DNA from: Hyphomicrobiales bacterium
GTDB lineage: Bacteria > Pseudomonadota > Alphaproteobacteria > Rhizobiales > Rhizobiaceae
Direction: 5' to 3'
NCBI GenBank assembly: GCA_900472605.1
Contig: UCJD01000029.1
Coordinates: 1-64,000 of the forward strand
Length of the DNA: 64,000 bases
Position 1 is the first letter of the stretch, and each line of letters starts with the position of its first letter. The notes under the pieces were generated by a model, which did no database searches, was not told the origin of the DNA, and was given only the letters and a program-made list of their open reading frames with translations. The translations under genes were made by a program, and so were the position numbers. Shown here piece after piece: positions 18,209 to 27,430 of the stretch.

Positions 18209-19990
18209 TCATCTCTGGCGATCGATCCTGAGGTCGGCGATCTCGGTGCCCACGCCCAGTGCTCGCAAGCCGCCGAAAAAGCGCTCCTGGTCTTGCGGGC
18301 GCTGCAGGCGTCGCGTCACTTCGTCACGAACGTTCTTCATCATGTCCGGGGCGTGCGTATCCAGCCACTGCTTTAGTTGGGTGGCCTCCTCGGTCTTGCC
18401 TTCCGCGCCAAGTATGGACAACAGAACCAGACGATGCATCGGGTTGTATTCGAGGTCGCACATCCGCGACCAGAGCTCGGCGGCCTGCAGATCGCCGCGC
18501 ATGAGCGCGCAAAGCGCCATGCCGACTTCGTAATAGCCCTTCGGGCCGGCATCCTTGTTGACGGCGCGGGAGACGAGCTCGCAGCCGGATTCCCACTTTC
18601 CGGACATGGCCAGCCGCAGCCCGTATTCGCCGGCGACCTCGGTATCGTTGGCATTGATCGCATAGGCCGCAGCGCCCAGTTTCAGCGCCTTGTCGATATC
18701 GTCGGTGAAGAAGCTGACCAGCATTTCGGCCTGCAGCGCGCGGGTATTGTCGGGCGCAATCGCCGTCGCGCGCTCCGCCGCTTTCGTCGCCTGCAGCATG
18801 GCATCGGGCGATGGCTGCGCGCCGATCTTGTAGCGGAACCGGATTTCATCGAGATAGACGAGCGAAAGCAGCGCCCAGGACGTGGCATTGTTCGGGAAGC
18901 GTCCGGTCGCGCGCAGCAGGCAATCGCGGGCGGCGGCATGGCTGCGCGCATCCATTCCCCTGCGGTAGCTGTAATAGGCAAGCGTGCAGTCATACGCCCC
19001 GCCCATTTCGGTCAACGAGGGCTCGGCGATCTTGTCGGTGTCGGTGACGAAGATCGCGCCATAGGGCTGGGCCACCGAGACGGCGATATCCTGTCCGATA
19101 TCGGCCTGAATCTGCAGGACGCTCTTGGCGCGGAGATCGGCGTCGTAATTGTTCGCCCAGATGACGGCCGCATCGGAGCGCCGGATCAGCCGCGAGATGG
19201 AGCGCAGCTTGTCGCCATCGCGCTGCACGCTGCCCTGCAAGGCAAAGCCACGCATGTTTCCATCATTGGCTCTCGATGGGTCGGCGATGACGATGATGTC
19301 GTCGAATGTTGCGAGTTGGCCGATGACTTCGTCTCTCAACCCCTGAGCGATGTCGGCGGTGGCTCCTTCTGCTCCATCCGATTGAAACTTTTCCACGACG
19401 ATCATCGGGCTGGAGGTGTCGGCGATCGGGGATTGTTGCGTGCCGATCCGGCTGCCTGGGAAGCCCGCGGGCAGCAGGAGGTAACCGGCTGCGACGGCGA
19501 TCAGGAGCGTTGCTCCAGCCGCCAGCGCAGCGAGCAATCTTGTATCGTATGTTTTGCGATCGGCTGGCGCCCCGATCGCCGCCCGCTCCGAACGAGGCCC
19601 CGGATCGGCGGACGAATGCGACGGTTCGGCGTGGTTGAAGTGCGGAACATAGCCGCCCTTGGGGATGGTGATCACGATCGGATCGGCCTGCCCGGCGACG
19701 AGGTAATAGCGTTCGAGACCGCGCCGAATACGGCCGGCTTCTATCCTGACGACAGGGTCGTTCTGGGCGTCGAACGAACTCTGTCTTCCGAAGATCTCGT
19801 TGGCGATGGTAAACGCCTTGAGGAACTGGGCGCGTCCCTCCAGCGTCTCGGTGACCACGAAGCGCAGGAACTTCCGGCCTCGCTCGGGAGAGTGAAACTC
19901 GTCGCTGGCGAGAACACGCTCGAGTTGTTGGAGGATATCGTCCGGTTTGGGTTCCGGTTCGCTCGAAAAATCGGCCGTTGCGCTACTCAT
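18209..19990 (-). CDS. Winged-helix-like/TolB-like/TPR membrane protein
   Basis: 593 residues with the same plan as the adjacent plus-strand gene plus a TPR region. The N-terminal module (LERVLASDEFHSPERGRKFL, DPVVRIEAGRIRRGLERYYL, ITIPKGGYVPHF) is followed by one membrane helix (about residues 150-172) and a TolB-like domain (QGLRDEVIGQLATFDDIIVI). The C-terminal half is helical with TPR-like repeats (ATSWALLSLVYLDEIRFRYK; AYAINANDTEVAGEYGLRLA). The architecture resembles CadC-like membrane transcription factors, but this is an inference. It ends 31 bases from its paralogue, tail to tail. Confidence 0.65.
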   Translation of the reverse strand: MSSATADFSSEPEPKPDDILQQLERVLASDEFHSPERGRKFLRFVVTETLEGRAQFLKAFTIANEIFGRQSSFDAQNDPVVRIEAGRIRRGLERYYLVAGQADPIVITIPKGGYVPHFNHAEPSHSSADPGPRSERAAIGAPADRKTYDTRLLAALAAGATLLIAVAAGYLLLPAGFPGSRIGTQQSPIADTSSPMIVVEKFQSDGAEGATADIAQGLRDEVIGQLATFDDIIVIADPSRANDGNMRGFALQGSVQRDGDKLRSISRLIRRSDAAVIWANNYDADLRAKSVLQIQADIGQDIAVSVAQPYGAIFVTDTDKIAEPSLTEMGGAYDCTLAYYSYRRGMDARSHAAARDCLLRATGRFPNNATSWALLSLVYLDEIRFRYKIGAQPSPDAMLQATKAAERATAIAPDNTRALQAEMLVSFFTDDIDKALKLGAAAYAINANDTEVAGEYGLRLAMSGKWESGCELVSRAVNKDAGPKGYYEVGMALCALMRGDLQAAELWSRMCDLEYNPMHRLVLLSILGAEGKTEEATQLKQWLDTHAPDMMKNVRDEVTRRLQRPQDQERFFGGLRALGVGTEIADLRIDRQR

Positions 19991-20090
19991 GATGCCCCTC
20001 CGACACGATCACGCAATTATTTTTTTAGTCGCCTCTAATGGAGCATAGCTTATAACCATGTGTGGTTTCAATGGCTTTGTCTGGCTCAGC

Positions 20091-20759
20091 TTAAAGTAGC
20101 CTGGCCGGTGCCGCTGGCAGAGCCGAACCGCGCGGCGTGACGGACTGCGATATCCCACCGGAGGTGATGACCATGCGCAGCAGTTCGGCAAGGTTGCGCG
20201 CCTCCATTTTCGCCATGACATTGGCGCGGTGCACCTCGACCGTGCGCGCGCTGATGCCGAGGTTGAAGGCGATCATCTTGTTCTGCAGGCCGTCGAGAAC
20301 GGCGGCGAGAACCTGGTGTTCCCGGTCGGTCAGCTGCCGCATTCTGTTGGCAACGGTCTCGGTATTTACCGGCGCGGGCGATGGGGGCGTGCAGCGCGAG
20401 GCTGCCTGGTTGATCGCGGCGATCAGCGCATGGTCTTCGAACGGCTTCTTGATGAAATCCGCGGCTCCGGCCTTCATCGCCTGGACGGCCGTCTCCACGT
20501 TTCCATCACCGCCGACAAGGATGGTCGGGATGTTTGCGTTCAGCGCGCTTAGCCGCTCCAGCAGTTGAAGCCCGTCGGCGCAGGACATCCGTGTGACTTT
20601 GACGAGGCATGCCCTGCCGGATACGGGCAGCTGGTCCAGAAAGGCCGACGCGCTCTCATAGGCGCGGACCGCGAAGCCCGAGGATATCAGCAGGAACGTC
20701 AACGATCGCCGCGGTATCTCCTGGTCGTCGACAAGGTGCACGGTCAGGTCATTCGCCAT
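20091..20759 (-). CDS. FixJ-like response regulator lacking phosphoacceptor Asp
   Basis: 222 residues with a FixJ-type receiver and a LuxR/FixJ helix-turn-helix (LTDREHQVLAAVLDGLQNKM, ISARTVEVHRANVMAKME). The acidic pair D11-D12 and the Lys of KKPFED are kept. The segment that in FixJ reads VTDLRMP here reads VKVTRMS, so the phosphoacceptor Asp54 of FixJ is replaced by Val55. The conserved Thr of ITGHG is also lost (VGGDG). The protein therefore cannot be phosphorylated at the usual site and probably acts constitutively or by another signal. It is divergent from a small exported protein, and the intergenic region carries a FixK-type box. Confidence 0.88.
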   Translation of the reverse strand: MANDLTVHLVDDQEIPRRSLTFLLISSGFAVRAYESASAFLDQLPVSGRACLVKVTRMSCADGLQLLERLSALNANIPTILVGGDGNVETAVQAMKAGAADFIKKPFEDHALIAAINQAASRCTPPSPAPVNTETVANRMRQLTDREHQVLAAVLDGLQNKMIAFNLGISARTVEVHRANVMAKMEARNLAELLRMVITSGGISQSVTPRGSALPAAPARLL

Positions 20760-20859
20760 CGGGTAAACTCTCCCTCAAATGCAACGAAAGCGCGAGAGTG
20801 CGGTTGCTCAATCCACCCTCTACCTAACTGTATATTACCATGCAGCTGCCCTGTTCAGG

Positions 20860-20881
20860 CGTAGCATCGCGTAACATCTAT
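20860..20881. promoter_or_regulatory. 22-bp element shared with 40200-40221
   Basis: CGTAGCATC-G-CGTAACATCTAT here and CGTAGCATC-A-CGTAACATCTAT at 40200-40221 agree at 21 of 22 positions, although their flanks are unrelated. Each lies between divergent genes, about 90-100 bases before the minus-strand start (20759 and 40113) and 145-215 bases before the plus-strand start. Probably a regulator site or an unusual promoter; the factor is unknown. Confidence 0.55.
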
Positions 20882-20946
20882 GGTAGCTGGCGCGTTGAAA
20901 ACATTGCTTTTGGGTGCATCGGGACGACCTTAAGAGCCACGATGCG

Positions 20947-20960
20947 TTGATCCGGCTCAA
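20947..20960. promoter_or_regulatory. FixK/FNR-type box (TTGAT-CCGG-CTCAA)
   Basis: TTGAT-N4-CTCAA matches the consensus TTGAT-N4-ATCAA at nine of ten positions. It lies 66 bases before the start of the small exported protein at 21026 and about 190 bases before the FixJ-like start on the other strand. Likely a low-oxygen control site. Confidence 0.65.
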
Positions 20961-21025
20961 TGCGTGTCCCCTTCGAACGGCCTATTATCACGGGACTTTC
21001 TCCCATTCTCGACGGAGCCCCTACG

Positions 21026-21388
21026 ATGAGAAAGCTGGTCCTTGCGACAGGAATTGCGATCGCCGCCGTCATGGCCGCCGTCACGGCCGCGCCTGTCGGT
21101 GCGCAGCAGGATCGCAAAGAATATCGCCGCATGAACTGGGCCGAAAACCTGCCCGACGCGGTCAAGGCCTATCACGGCAAGCGGTTCTCGGTCGTCAGCT
21201 ATAGCACGGCGATCGAAACCGGCGCGCTGCATCAGCCGGGCAATCCGGATGAAGTGAAGGCTGTTCGGGCCGCGGTGCGGTCCAACAAGTGGCTGGTCGA
21301 ACAGCTGAAGGCGAAGAAGCTGACGCCAAACGATATCGAATGGGTCACGCGGGCGCGCAACGGCAACCTCGTCTTCTACGTGGAATGA
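21026..21388 (+). CDS. Small exported hypothetical protein
   Basis: 120 residues. It begins MRKLVLATGIAIAAVMAAV, a signal peptide with a likely cleavage after VGAQ (about residue 28). The mature part has NLPDAVKAYHGKRFSVVSYS, AAVRSNKWLVEQLKAKKLTP and ends NGNLVFYVE. I do not know the family. The start at 21026 is preferred because CGGAG precedes it and the signal peptide begins there. A FixK/FNR-type box 66 bases upstream suggests induction at low oxygen together with the arc operon, which starts 152 bases after this gene ends. Confidence 0.75.
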   Translation: MRKLVLATGIAIAAVMAAVTAAPVGAQQDRKEYRRMNWAENLPDAVKAYHGKRFSVVSYSTAIETGALHQPGNPDEVKAVRAAVRSNKWLVEQLKAKKLTPNDIEWVTRARNGNLVFYVE

Positions 21389-21440
21389 TCCTGGCCGTCG
21401 CAAAGGCCTACTGCTTGCGGCAGCAATACCGCTCTGCGCA

Positions 21441-21454
21441 TTGCTTGCGATCAA
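21441..21454. promoter_or_regulatory. FixK/FNR-type box before arcA (TTGCT-TGCG-ATCAA)
   Basis: TTGCT-N4-ATCAA agrees with TTGAT-N4-ATCAA at nine of ten positions. It is centred about 93 bases upstream of the arcA start codon at 21541. Arginine deiminase operons are classically induced by Fnr-type activators under oxygen limitation, which fits. Confidence 0.65.
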
Positions 21455-21540
21455 TGACAGGGTCGAACCCGTCCCCTTAGGCTCATCCCATTCATGGATA
21501 GCAGGGCGATTGCTATCCGGGCGGCTTGGAGGAGAGCGCG

Positions 21541-22770
21541 ATGCGCGGTTTCGGAGTTCATTCGGAAGTCGGGAAGCTGAGGACGGTCATGGTCTGCCGA
21601 CCGTCGCTCGCCCATCAGCGGCTGACGCCGGGCAATTGCCACGATCTTCTCTTCGATGACGTGCTCTGGGTTCACGAGGCGCAGAAGGATCACTACGATT
21701 TCGTGCTGAAGATGCAGGAGCGCGGTGTCGAGGTTCTCGAGCTGCACGACATGCTGGCGCAGACGCTGGTCGACAAGCCGGCGCGCGATTTCGTGCTCGA
21801 TCGCCGCATCACGCCCAACGTGCTCGGCTCGCAGATCGCCGAGGCAGTGCGGCCCTGGCTCGACGAAATGCCGGCAACACAACTTGCCGCCTACATGATC
21901 GGCGGCATCGCCATTTCCGACCTGCCCGAGGTGAAGGCGAAGGCGCTGATGCTGAGCGCGCTGTCGGAAACCGAGTTCGTCATTCCGCCAATCCCGAACA
22001 CGCTCTTCCAGCGCGATCCCTCATGCTGGATCTATAATGGCGTCACCTGCAATCCGATGTTCTGGCCGGCGCGGCAGCCGGAGACGCTGATCCAGCGCGC
22101 GGTCTACAAGTTTCATCCGACGTTCCGCGACGGCGACTTCAAGATCTGGTGGGGCGACAGCGACGAGGACTTCGCCAATGCCTCGGTCGAGGGCGGCGAC
22201 GTCATGCCTGTAGGCAACGGGACCGTGCTGATCGGCATGGGCGAGCGCACCACCTATCAGGCGGTCGGGCAGGTCACACGCGCCTTGTTCAAGAACAAGG
22301 CCGTCACCCGGGTCATCGGCTGCCTGATGCCGAAGAGCCGGGCGGCGATGCACCTCGATACGGTCTTCAGCTTCTGCGACCGCGATGTCGTCACGCTCTT
22401 TGCCGAGGTCGTCGATCAGATCCGTTGCTACAGCATGGTGCAGACGGATGACGACGGCAATTTCGACATTCATCCGGAGACGGAACCGATGCTCGATATC
22501 GTCGCCAAGGCGCTCGGCGTCGGCAAGCTCAGGGTCGTGGAAACCGGTGGAAACGCCTACCAGGCCGAACGCGAGCAATGGGACGACGGCAACAACGTCG
22601 TCGCTTTGGAGCCCGGCGTGGTGGTCGGCTACGACCGCAACACCTATACCAACACGCTGCTTCGCAAGGCGGGCATCGAGGTCATCACCGTTCGCGGTTC
22701 CGAACTCGGCCGCGGTCGCGGCGGTGGGCACTGCATGACATGCCCGATCTGGCGCGACCCCGCCTATTGA
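21541..22770 (+). CDS. arcA: Arginine deiminase
   Basis: 409 residues. It converts arginine to citrulline and ammonia, the first step of the ADI pathway. Family motifs: [19 protein letters not shown] at the N terminus, [31 protein letters not shown], and the C-terminal [11 protein letters not shown] in which Cys398 is the catalytic nucleophile. The start at 21541 has GGAGGAGAG immediately upstream. It is followed after 37 bases by arcB and then arcC, the standard order. A FixK/FNR-type box lies upstream. Ammonia release also counters acid. Confidence 0.97.
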   Translation: MRGFGVHSEVGKLRTVMVCRPSLAHQRLTPGNCHDLLFDDVLWVHEAQKDHYDFVLKMQERGVEVLELHDMLAQTLVDKPARDFVLDRRITPNVLGSQIAEAVRPWLDEMPATQLAAYMIGGIAISDLPEVKAKALMLSALSETEFVIPPIPNTLFQRDPSCWIYNGVTCNPMFWPARQPETLIQRAVYKFHPTFRDGDFKIWWGDSDEDFANASVEGGDVMPVGNGTVLIGMGERTTYQAVGQVTRALFKNKAVTRVIGCLMPKSRAAMHLDTVFSFCDRDVVTLFAEVVDQIRCYSMVQTDDDGNFDIHPETEPMLDIVAKALGVGKLRVVETGGNAYQAEREQWDDGNNVVALEPGVVVGYDRNTYTNTLLRKAGIEVITVRGSELGRGRGGGHCMTCPIWRDPAY

Positions 22771-22807
22771 CATCAGACATCCTGAAACAGCCCTACGGAG
22801 CAAGACC

Positions 22808-23812
22808 ATGAGCTTCAATCTGCGCAACCGTTCGCTTCTGACCGTGCAGGATTATACGCCACGCGAATTCCGCTATCTTCTCGATCTCGCGCGCGATCTG
22901 AAGCGGGCCAAGTACGCCCGCACGGAGCAGCAGCACCTGAAGGGCAAGGAGATCTGCCTGATCTTCGAGAAGACCTCGACGCGCACGCGATGCGCCTTCG
23001 AGGTTGCCTGCTCGGACCAGGGAGCTAATGTCACCTACCTCGACCCATCAGGCTCGCAGATCGGTCACAAGGAATCCTTCAAGGACACGGCGCGCGTGCT
23101 TGGCCGCATGTATGACGCGATCGAATATCGCGGTTCGGCGCAGCAGGGGGTGGAGACGCTGGCGCGCTATGCCGGGGTGCCCGTCTATAACGGTCTGACG
23201 GATGAATATCATCCGACACAGATGATCGCCGACGTCATGACCATGCGCGAACATGCCGACAAGCCGATCGCCGACATTAAGTATGCCTATATCGGCGATA
23301 CGCGCTCGAACATGGGCCATTCGCTGCTGATCGTCGGCTGCCTGATGGGTATGGACGTCCGGATCTGCGGACCGAAATCGCTGTGGCCGGCAGAGGAATA
23401 CATCAAGATCGCGAGGGAGTTGCAGGAGCGGTCCGGCGCGCGGCTTCTGATCACCGACGATCCGAAGGAGGCGGTGAAGGGCGTCGATTTCATCCATACC
23501 GACGTCTGGGTATCGATGGGCGAGCCGAAGGACGTCTGGCGCGAGCGCATCAAGCTTTTGACGCCCTATCAGGTCAACGAAGCGCTGATGAAGGCGAGCG
23601 GCAATCCGCAGACCAAGTTCATGCACTGCCTGCCGGCCTTCCACGACACGGAGACGACATTGGGCAAGCAGATCGCCGAGGATTACGGCATGAGCAACGG
23701 CCTGGAGGTGACGGGCGAGGTGTTCGAATCCGAGGCCAATGTCGCCTTCGAGCAGGCGGAAAACCGGCTGCACACGATCAAGGCGCTGCTTGTCGCGACA
23801 TTGGGAGACTAG
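22808..23812 (+). CDS. arcB: Ornithine carbamoyltransferase (catabolic)
   Basis: 334 residues. It splits citrulline with phosphate into ornithine and carbamoyl phosphate in the ADI pathway. The carbamoyl-phosphate loop [13 protein letters not shown] and the ornithine-binding [10 protein letters not shown] motif are both present, and the length matches catabolic ArcB. It lies between arcA and arcC in an operon; its stop is five bases from the arcC start. The ornithine product would be a direct substrate for the SpeF-like decarboxylase encoded at 29.7 kb. Confidence 0.96.
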   Translation: MSFNLRNRSLLTVQDYTPREFRYLLDLARDLKRAKYARTEQQHLKGKEICLIFEKTSTRTRCAFEVACSDQGANVTYLDPSGSQIGHKESFKDTARVLGRMYDAIEYRGSAQQGVETLARYAGVPVYNGLTDEYHPTQMIADVMTMREHADKPIADIKYAYIGDTRSNMGHSLLIVGCLMGMDVRICGPKSLWPAEEYIKIARELQERSGARLLITDDPKEAVKGVDFIHTDVWVSMGEPKDVWRERIKLLTPYQVNEALMKASGNPQTKFMHCLPAFHDTETTLGKQIAEDYGMSNGLEVTGEVFESEANVAFEQAENRLHTIKALLVATLGD

Positions 23813-23817
23813 CTAGG

Positions 23818-24756
23818 ATGCGTATCGTCATCGCGCTTGGCGGCAACGCTCTTCTCCGGCGTGGGGAAGCGATGACCGCGGATGTCCAGAGACGCAATAC
23901 GCGGGTGGCGGCCGAGGCGATCGCGCCGCTGGCCGCCGAGCACCAGCTGATCATCACCCATGGCAACGGGCCGCAGGTCGGTCTCCTGGCGCTGCAGGGT
24001 GCTGCCTACAAGCCAGACGAGGCCTATCCGCTCGACGTGCTTGGCGCCGAGACCGAGGGCATGATCGGCTACATGCTCGAGCAGGAGCTCGGCAACGTTC
24101 TGCCCTTCGAGCAGCCGCTGGCGACGCTTCTCACCATGGTCGAGGTCGATGCCGACGATCCCGGCTTCCAGAACCCCACCAAGTTCGTCGGCCCGGTCTA
24201 CGAGAAGGCGGATGCCGATCGTATCCGCGCGGAAAAGAACTGGGTGTTCAAGCAGGACGGCGACAAGTGGCGCCGGGTCGTTGCCTCGCCCCTTCCAAAG
24301 CGCATCTTCGAGATCCGGCCGGTGCGGTGGCTGCTGGAGCAGCGCACCATCGTCATCTGCGCCGGCGGCGGCGGAATTCCGACCATGTACGAAAAGGGCA
24401 AGGAGCGACGTCTGGCGGGCGTGGAAGCCGTCATCGACAAGGACCTCTGCTCGGAGCTGCTGGCGCGTGAGATCGGCGCCGATCTGCTGATCATGGCGAC
24501 CGACGCGCCCGCCGTCTGCCTCGATTGGGGCAAGCCGTCGCAAAAGGCCATCCACAAGGCCCGCCCCGATGACATGAAGCAGTTCGACTTTCCTGCTGGT
24601 TCCATGGGGCCGAAGGTCGATGCCGCCTGCCATTTTGCCGAGACAACGGGCAAGGCGGCGGCGATCGGCGCGCTTGCGGATATCGCGGGTATGGTGCGGG
24701 GCGAGTTGGGCACGATCATCGATGGGCGCTTCGGCGGGCTGAGTTGGCACGGCTGA
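23818..24756 (+). CDS. arcC: Carbamate kinase
   Basis: 312 residues of the amino-acid-kinase fold. It makes ATP from carbamoyl phosphate and ADP, releasing ammonia and CO2. Landmarks: [11 protein letters not shown] at the N terminus, [41 protein letters not shown] and [13 protein letters not shown]. The ATG at 23818 follows TAGGATG closely and the gene is coupled to arcB. Together with arcA and arcB it gives one ATP per arginine without respiration. Confidence 0.96.
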   Translation: MRIVIALGGNALLRRGEAMTADVQRRNTRVAAEAIAPLAAEHQLIITHGNGPQVGLLALQGAAYKPDEAYPLDVLGAETEGMIGYMLEQELGNVLPFEQPLATLLTMVEVDADDPGFQNPTKFVGPVYEKADADRIRAEKNWVFKQDGDKWRRVVASPLPKRIFEIRPVRWLLEQRTIVICAGGGGIPTMYEKGKERRLAGVEAVIDKDLCSELLAREIGADLLIMATDAPAVCLDWGKPSQKAIHKARPDDMKQFDFPAGSMGPKVDAACHFAETTGKAAAIGALADIAGMVRGELGTIIDGRFGGLSWHG

Positions 24757-24783
24757 ACGAGCAGATCGGAAGCCGCAGGAGGA

Positions 24784-26151
24784 TTACAGGGAGATGGCGG
24801 GGCGTATCGGCGCCCCGTCTTGCGTATCGACGCTCTGTGCCCGCGCAACATAGCTGTTCCGCCTTTGCCAGACATAGACGGGAATGCCGAGCATCAGGAG
24901 CACCATGCCATAGAGCACCGGTTCGGCGCCGGCGCCGTAGAGCGTGAACATGGCAAAGAGGAAGGCGATCAATTCGACGATGGTGACACGGGGCGTTTTC
25001 TGTCCGTTGCTCAGTCGCGATGCGACAAGGGTGCCGGCAAGCGCGCAGAAGGCGTAGGGGACGACTGCTGTCATCGTGCTCAACCCCACCATCAGCCGGT
25101 AGACCGCCGCGAAACTGTCCGATCCGACCGCCTGGACGAGGACGAGCAGGGTCGCGAAGGTGGCGGAGACGACCATGCCGATCGCCGGCACGCCGCGGGC
25201 GGAGAGGCGGGCGAAGAGCGGCGGAAACAGGCCGTCGCGGGCGGCGGCCATCGGCACCTGGCCCATCAGCAGCGTCCAGCCGTTGAGCGCGCCGATCGAG
25301 GAAATCACCACTGCGACCGAGATCGTCAGTTCGCCACCGCGCCCCCACATCAGCCCCGCCGCTTCCGAAAAGGGGGCGACGGAGTTGACGAGTTGCGAGC
25401 GCGGCACGACGCCCATCACGACGACGGTGCCGAGCACATAAAGAGCCGCGGCGATGGAGATACCGAGCACGGTCGAACGGGGGATTGTTCGGCGCGCGTC
25501 TCGGACATCGCCAGCGGGAACGGTGGCCGATTCCAGACCCAGATAGGCAAACATGGTCAGCGGCGCCAAGGCCGCGAAGGATTGCAGCAGCGACTGGCCG
25601 CTCGGGTTGAATTCGGCGAAATGCGAGGTGTCGATATAGAGAAGACCGATGATGGCGACGGCACCGAAGGGGATGAGCTTGGCGTAGGTGGTCACCTGTG
25701 CGAAGAGCCCGGCCGCATGGACGCCGCGCAGGTTGACAAGCACGATCGCCCAGATGACGCCGAGCGTCAGGACCGTTGCGGCGATGCGATTGCCGAGCGC
25801 CGGGAGGAGATCGATCATCACGCCGGTGAAGGCGATGGCGATGACGGGAAGCGACGACCAGATCGAGATCCAATAGCCCCAGGCGATGAGGAAGCCGGCG
25901 AAATCGCCATAGGCAAGCCGCGTATAGGCGTAGGGGCCACCGACTGCCGGTACCATGCCGGCAAGCCGCGCGAAGGTGAGGCCGAGGCAGATCGCGCCGG
26001 CACCCATGATCATCCATACCAGGATCGCCAGATTGCCATAGGGCGCGACGGCGGCCGGCGACAGATAGAAGCCGGAGCCGACCATGTTGCCGACAACGAT
26101 GGCGGTACAGGCGGCGAGACCGAGGCTCTTGCCGTTCTGCGAGGTTGTCAT
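24784..26151 (-). CDS. APC-family amino acid permease/antiporter
   Basis: 455 residues with about twelve membrane helices. The first helix region reads CTAIVVGNMVGSGFYLSPAA, matching the APC antiporter motif GNxxGSGxxxxP seen in AdiC and ArcD-like exchangers. The start at 26151 has GGGAGGG nearby. It is convergent with arcC (27 bases apart). From context the substrate is probably arginine exchanged for ornithine or agmatine, but sequence alone does not settle this. The gap to the divergent CDF gene is about 200 bases. Confidence 0.85.
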   Translation of the reverse strand: MTTSQNGKSLGLAACTAIVVGNMVGSGFYLSPAAVAPYGNLAILVWMIMGAGAICLGLTFARLAGMVPAVGGPYAYTRLAYGDFAGFLIAWGYWISIWSSLPVIAIAFTGVMIDLLPALGNRIAATVLTLGVIWAIVLVNLRGVHAAGLFAQVTTYAKLIPFGAVAIIGLLYIDTSHFAEFNPSGQSLLQSFAALAPLTMFAYLGLESATVPAGDVRDARRTIPRSTVLGISIAAALYVLGTVVVMGVVPRSQLVNSVAPFSEAAGLMWGRGGELTISVAVVISSIGALNGWTLLMGQVPMAAARDGLFPPLFARLSARGVPAIGMVVSATFATLLVLVQAVGSDSFAAVYRLMVGLSTMTAVVPYAFCALAGTLVASRLSNGQKTPRVTIVELIAFLFAMFTLYGAGAEPVLYGMVLLMLGIPVYVWQRRNSYVARAQSVDTQDGAPIRPAISL

Positions 26152-26357
26152 GAAATCCCTCCCGGAGATCGGTTCACCGCTTTGGACCATAGCCGCGACA
26201 GATGCGACAACGTTTCGAACCGTGTTACCCCCGACATCCTCTTCCCAATCCACAAGGGTCGCAATCCGGATCAATGCGTAGTCGGCGGCCGCGTCTCACA
26301 CCTTCACCATTCGTTCGAACGCGGTAGAATGCGATAGTGAGCCAAGCGGAGACAAGG

Positions 26358-27284
26358 ATGCGGAACGAGCAGCGCTTTTTGACGATATCGATCGCCGCCA
26401 CTGTGGTGGTGGCGGCCCTCGGCATCGTCTTCGGCATCATCTCGGGTTCATTTTCCATCGCCTTCGACGGCGTCTATTCGCTGGCCGATGCGGCGATGAC
26501 CGGGCTTGCGCTCTGGGTGTCGAGCCTGATCGTGCGGTCGGCGGAGAACAATGCCAAGTCCGGCCGCATCCGCAATCGCTTCACCATGGGCTTCTGGCAT
26601 CTGGAACCCATCGTGTTGCTGCTCAACGGTTGTCTGCTGATGACCGTCGCCGTCTACGCGCTTATCAATGCCATTATCAGCATCATCAATGGCGGGCATG
26701 AGCTGCATTTCGGCGCGGCGATCGTCTACTCGGGTGCCACGCTTGTCGTCTGCGTGGTGATGGCGTCGATCGGCATTGCGTTGAACCGCAGCCTGAAGTC
26801 CGATTTCATCGCGCTCGATATCAAGGCCTGGATCATGTCCGGCGGTATCGCCTTCGCGTTGCTCGTCGCCTTCGTGATCGGCCTCGCGGTGCTGCCGACG
26901 CCGATGGCCTGGGTCGCCCGATATGTCGACCCCGTGGTGCTCGGCCTCGTCTGCCTGGTGATGATCCCGCTGCCAACAGGCACGATCTGGAAGGCGCTGA
27001 GCGAGGTTCTCCTGATCGCGCCCGTCGATCTGCAGGCGCATGTCGACCAGGTGGCGTCCGAGACTGTGGAGCGGCTTGGCTTTCTCTCATACCGCGCCTA
27101 TGTCGCCCGTGTCGGAAGGGCGACCGAAGTCGAGCTGTACTTCATCGTTCCGGAGGGGCTGCCCGCCAAGACGATCGAGGAATGGGATGCTCTGCGCGAC
27201 GACATCGGAGACCGGATCGGCGGCGAAGGCGCCAATCGCTGGCTGACGATCGCCTTTACCGCCGATACGGAATGGGCCGAATAG
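26358..27284 (+). CDS. Cation diffusion facilitator family transporter
   Basis: About 308 residues. Six hydrophobic segments; the first helix pair shows SGSFSIAFDGVYSLADAAMT, the CDF helix-2 signature with its metal-binding Asp, and a second Asp occurs at FIALDIKAWIMS. A C-terminal cytoplasmic domain follows (ELYFIVPEGLPAKTIEEWDA). CDF proteins export divalent metals (Zn, Fe, Mn, Co) in exchange for protons. The start at 26358 follows GGAG by eight bases; an in-frame GTG at 26337 is possible. It sits inside the arginine island, so a link with pH stress is possible but unproven. Confidence 0.85.
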   Translation: MRNEQRFLTISIAATVVVAALGIVFGIISGSFSIAFDGVYSLADAAMTGLALWVSSLIVRSAENNAKSGRIRNRFTMGFWHLEPIVLLLNGCLLMTVAVYALINAIISIINGGHELHFGAAIVYSGATLVVCVVMASIGIALNRSLKSDFIALDIKAWIMSGGIAFALLVAFVIGLAVLPTPMAWVARYVDPVVLGLVCLVMIPLPTGTIWKALSEVLLIAPVDLQAHVDQVASETVERLGFLSYRAYVARVGRATEVELYFIVPEGLPAKTIEEWDALRDDIGDRIGGEGANRWLTIAFTADTEWAE

Positions 27285-27321
27285 TCGCCATCCCGCCTCG
27301 CTCTATGCTTTTGCCTGCACG

Positions 27322-27335
27322 TTGACTGCAATCAA
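27322..27335. promoter_or_regulatory. FixK/FNR-type box (TTGAC-TGCA-ATCAA)
   Basis: Nine of ten consensus positions of TTGAT-N4-ATCAA are matched. It is centred about 102 bases upstream of the AdiA-like decarboxylase start at 27431. It is the third such box in 6.4 kb and precedes an operon of two decarboxylases, an antiporter and a binding protein. Confidence 0.7.
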
Positions 27336-27430
27336 CGACTGTCCTCAACCTGCCGTGTACCATCCGCCCGATCTGAGACGCACGTGGCTGCATGACAGCC
27401 GGTGTCCAAACTTGGGTTTTGGAGGGGCGC

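Noticed and set aside
20428..20450. TTGAT...ATCA pattern inside the FixJ-like gene
   Set aside because: The spacing is wrong for an FNR box and it lies within coding sequence.
26263..26276. Possible fourth FixK/FNR box (GCAAT-CCGG-ATCAA) between the permease and CDF genes
   Set aside because: Only one half-site fits; the other differs at three of five bases.
24820..26337. A 505-codon plus-strand frame opposite the APC permease
   Set aside because: The translation is rich in Arg, Gly, Asp and His with no motif, while the opposite strand gives a clean twelve-helix permease.
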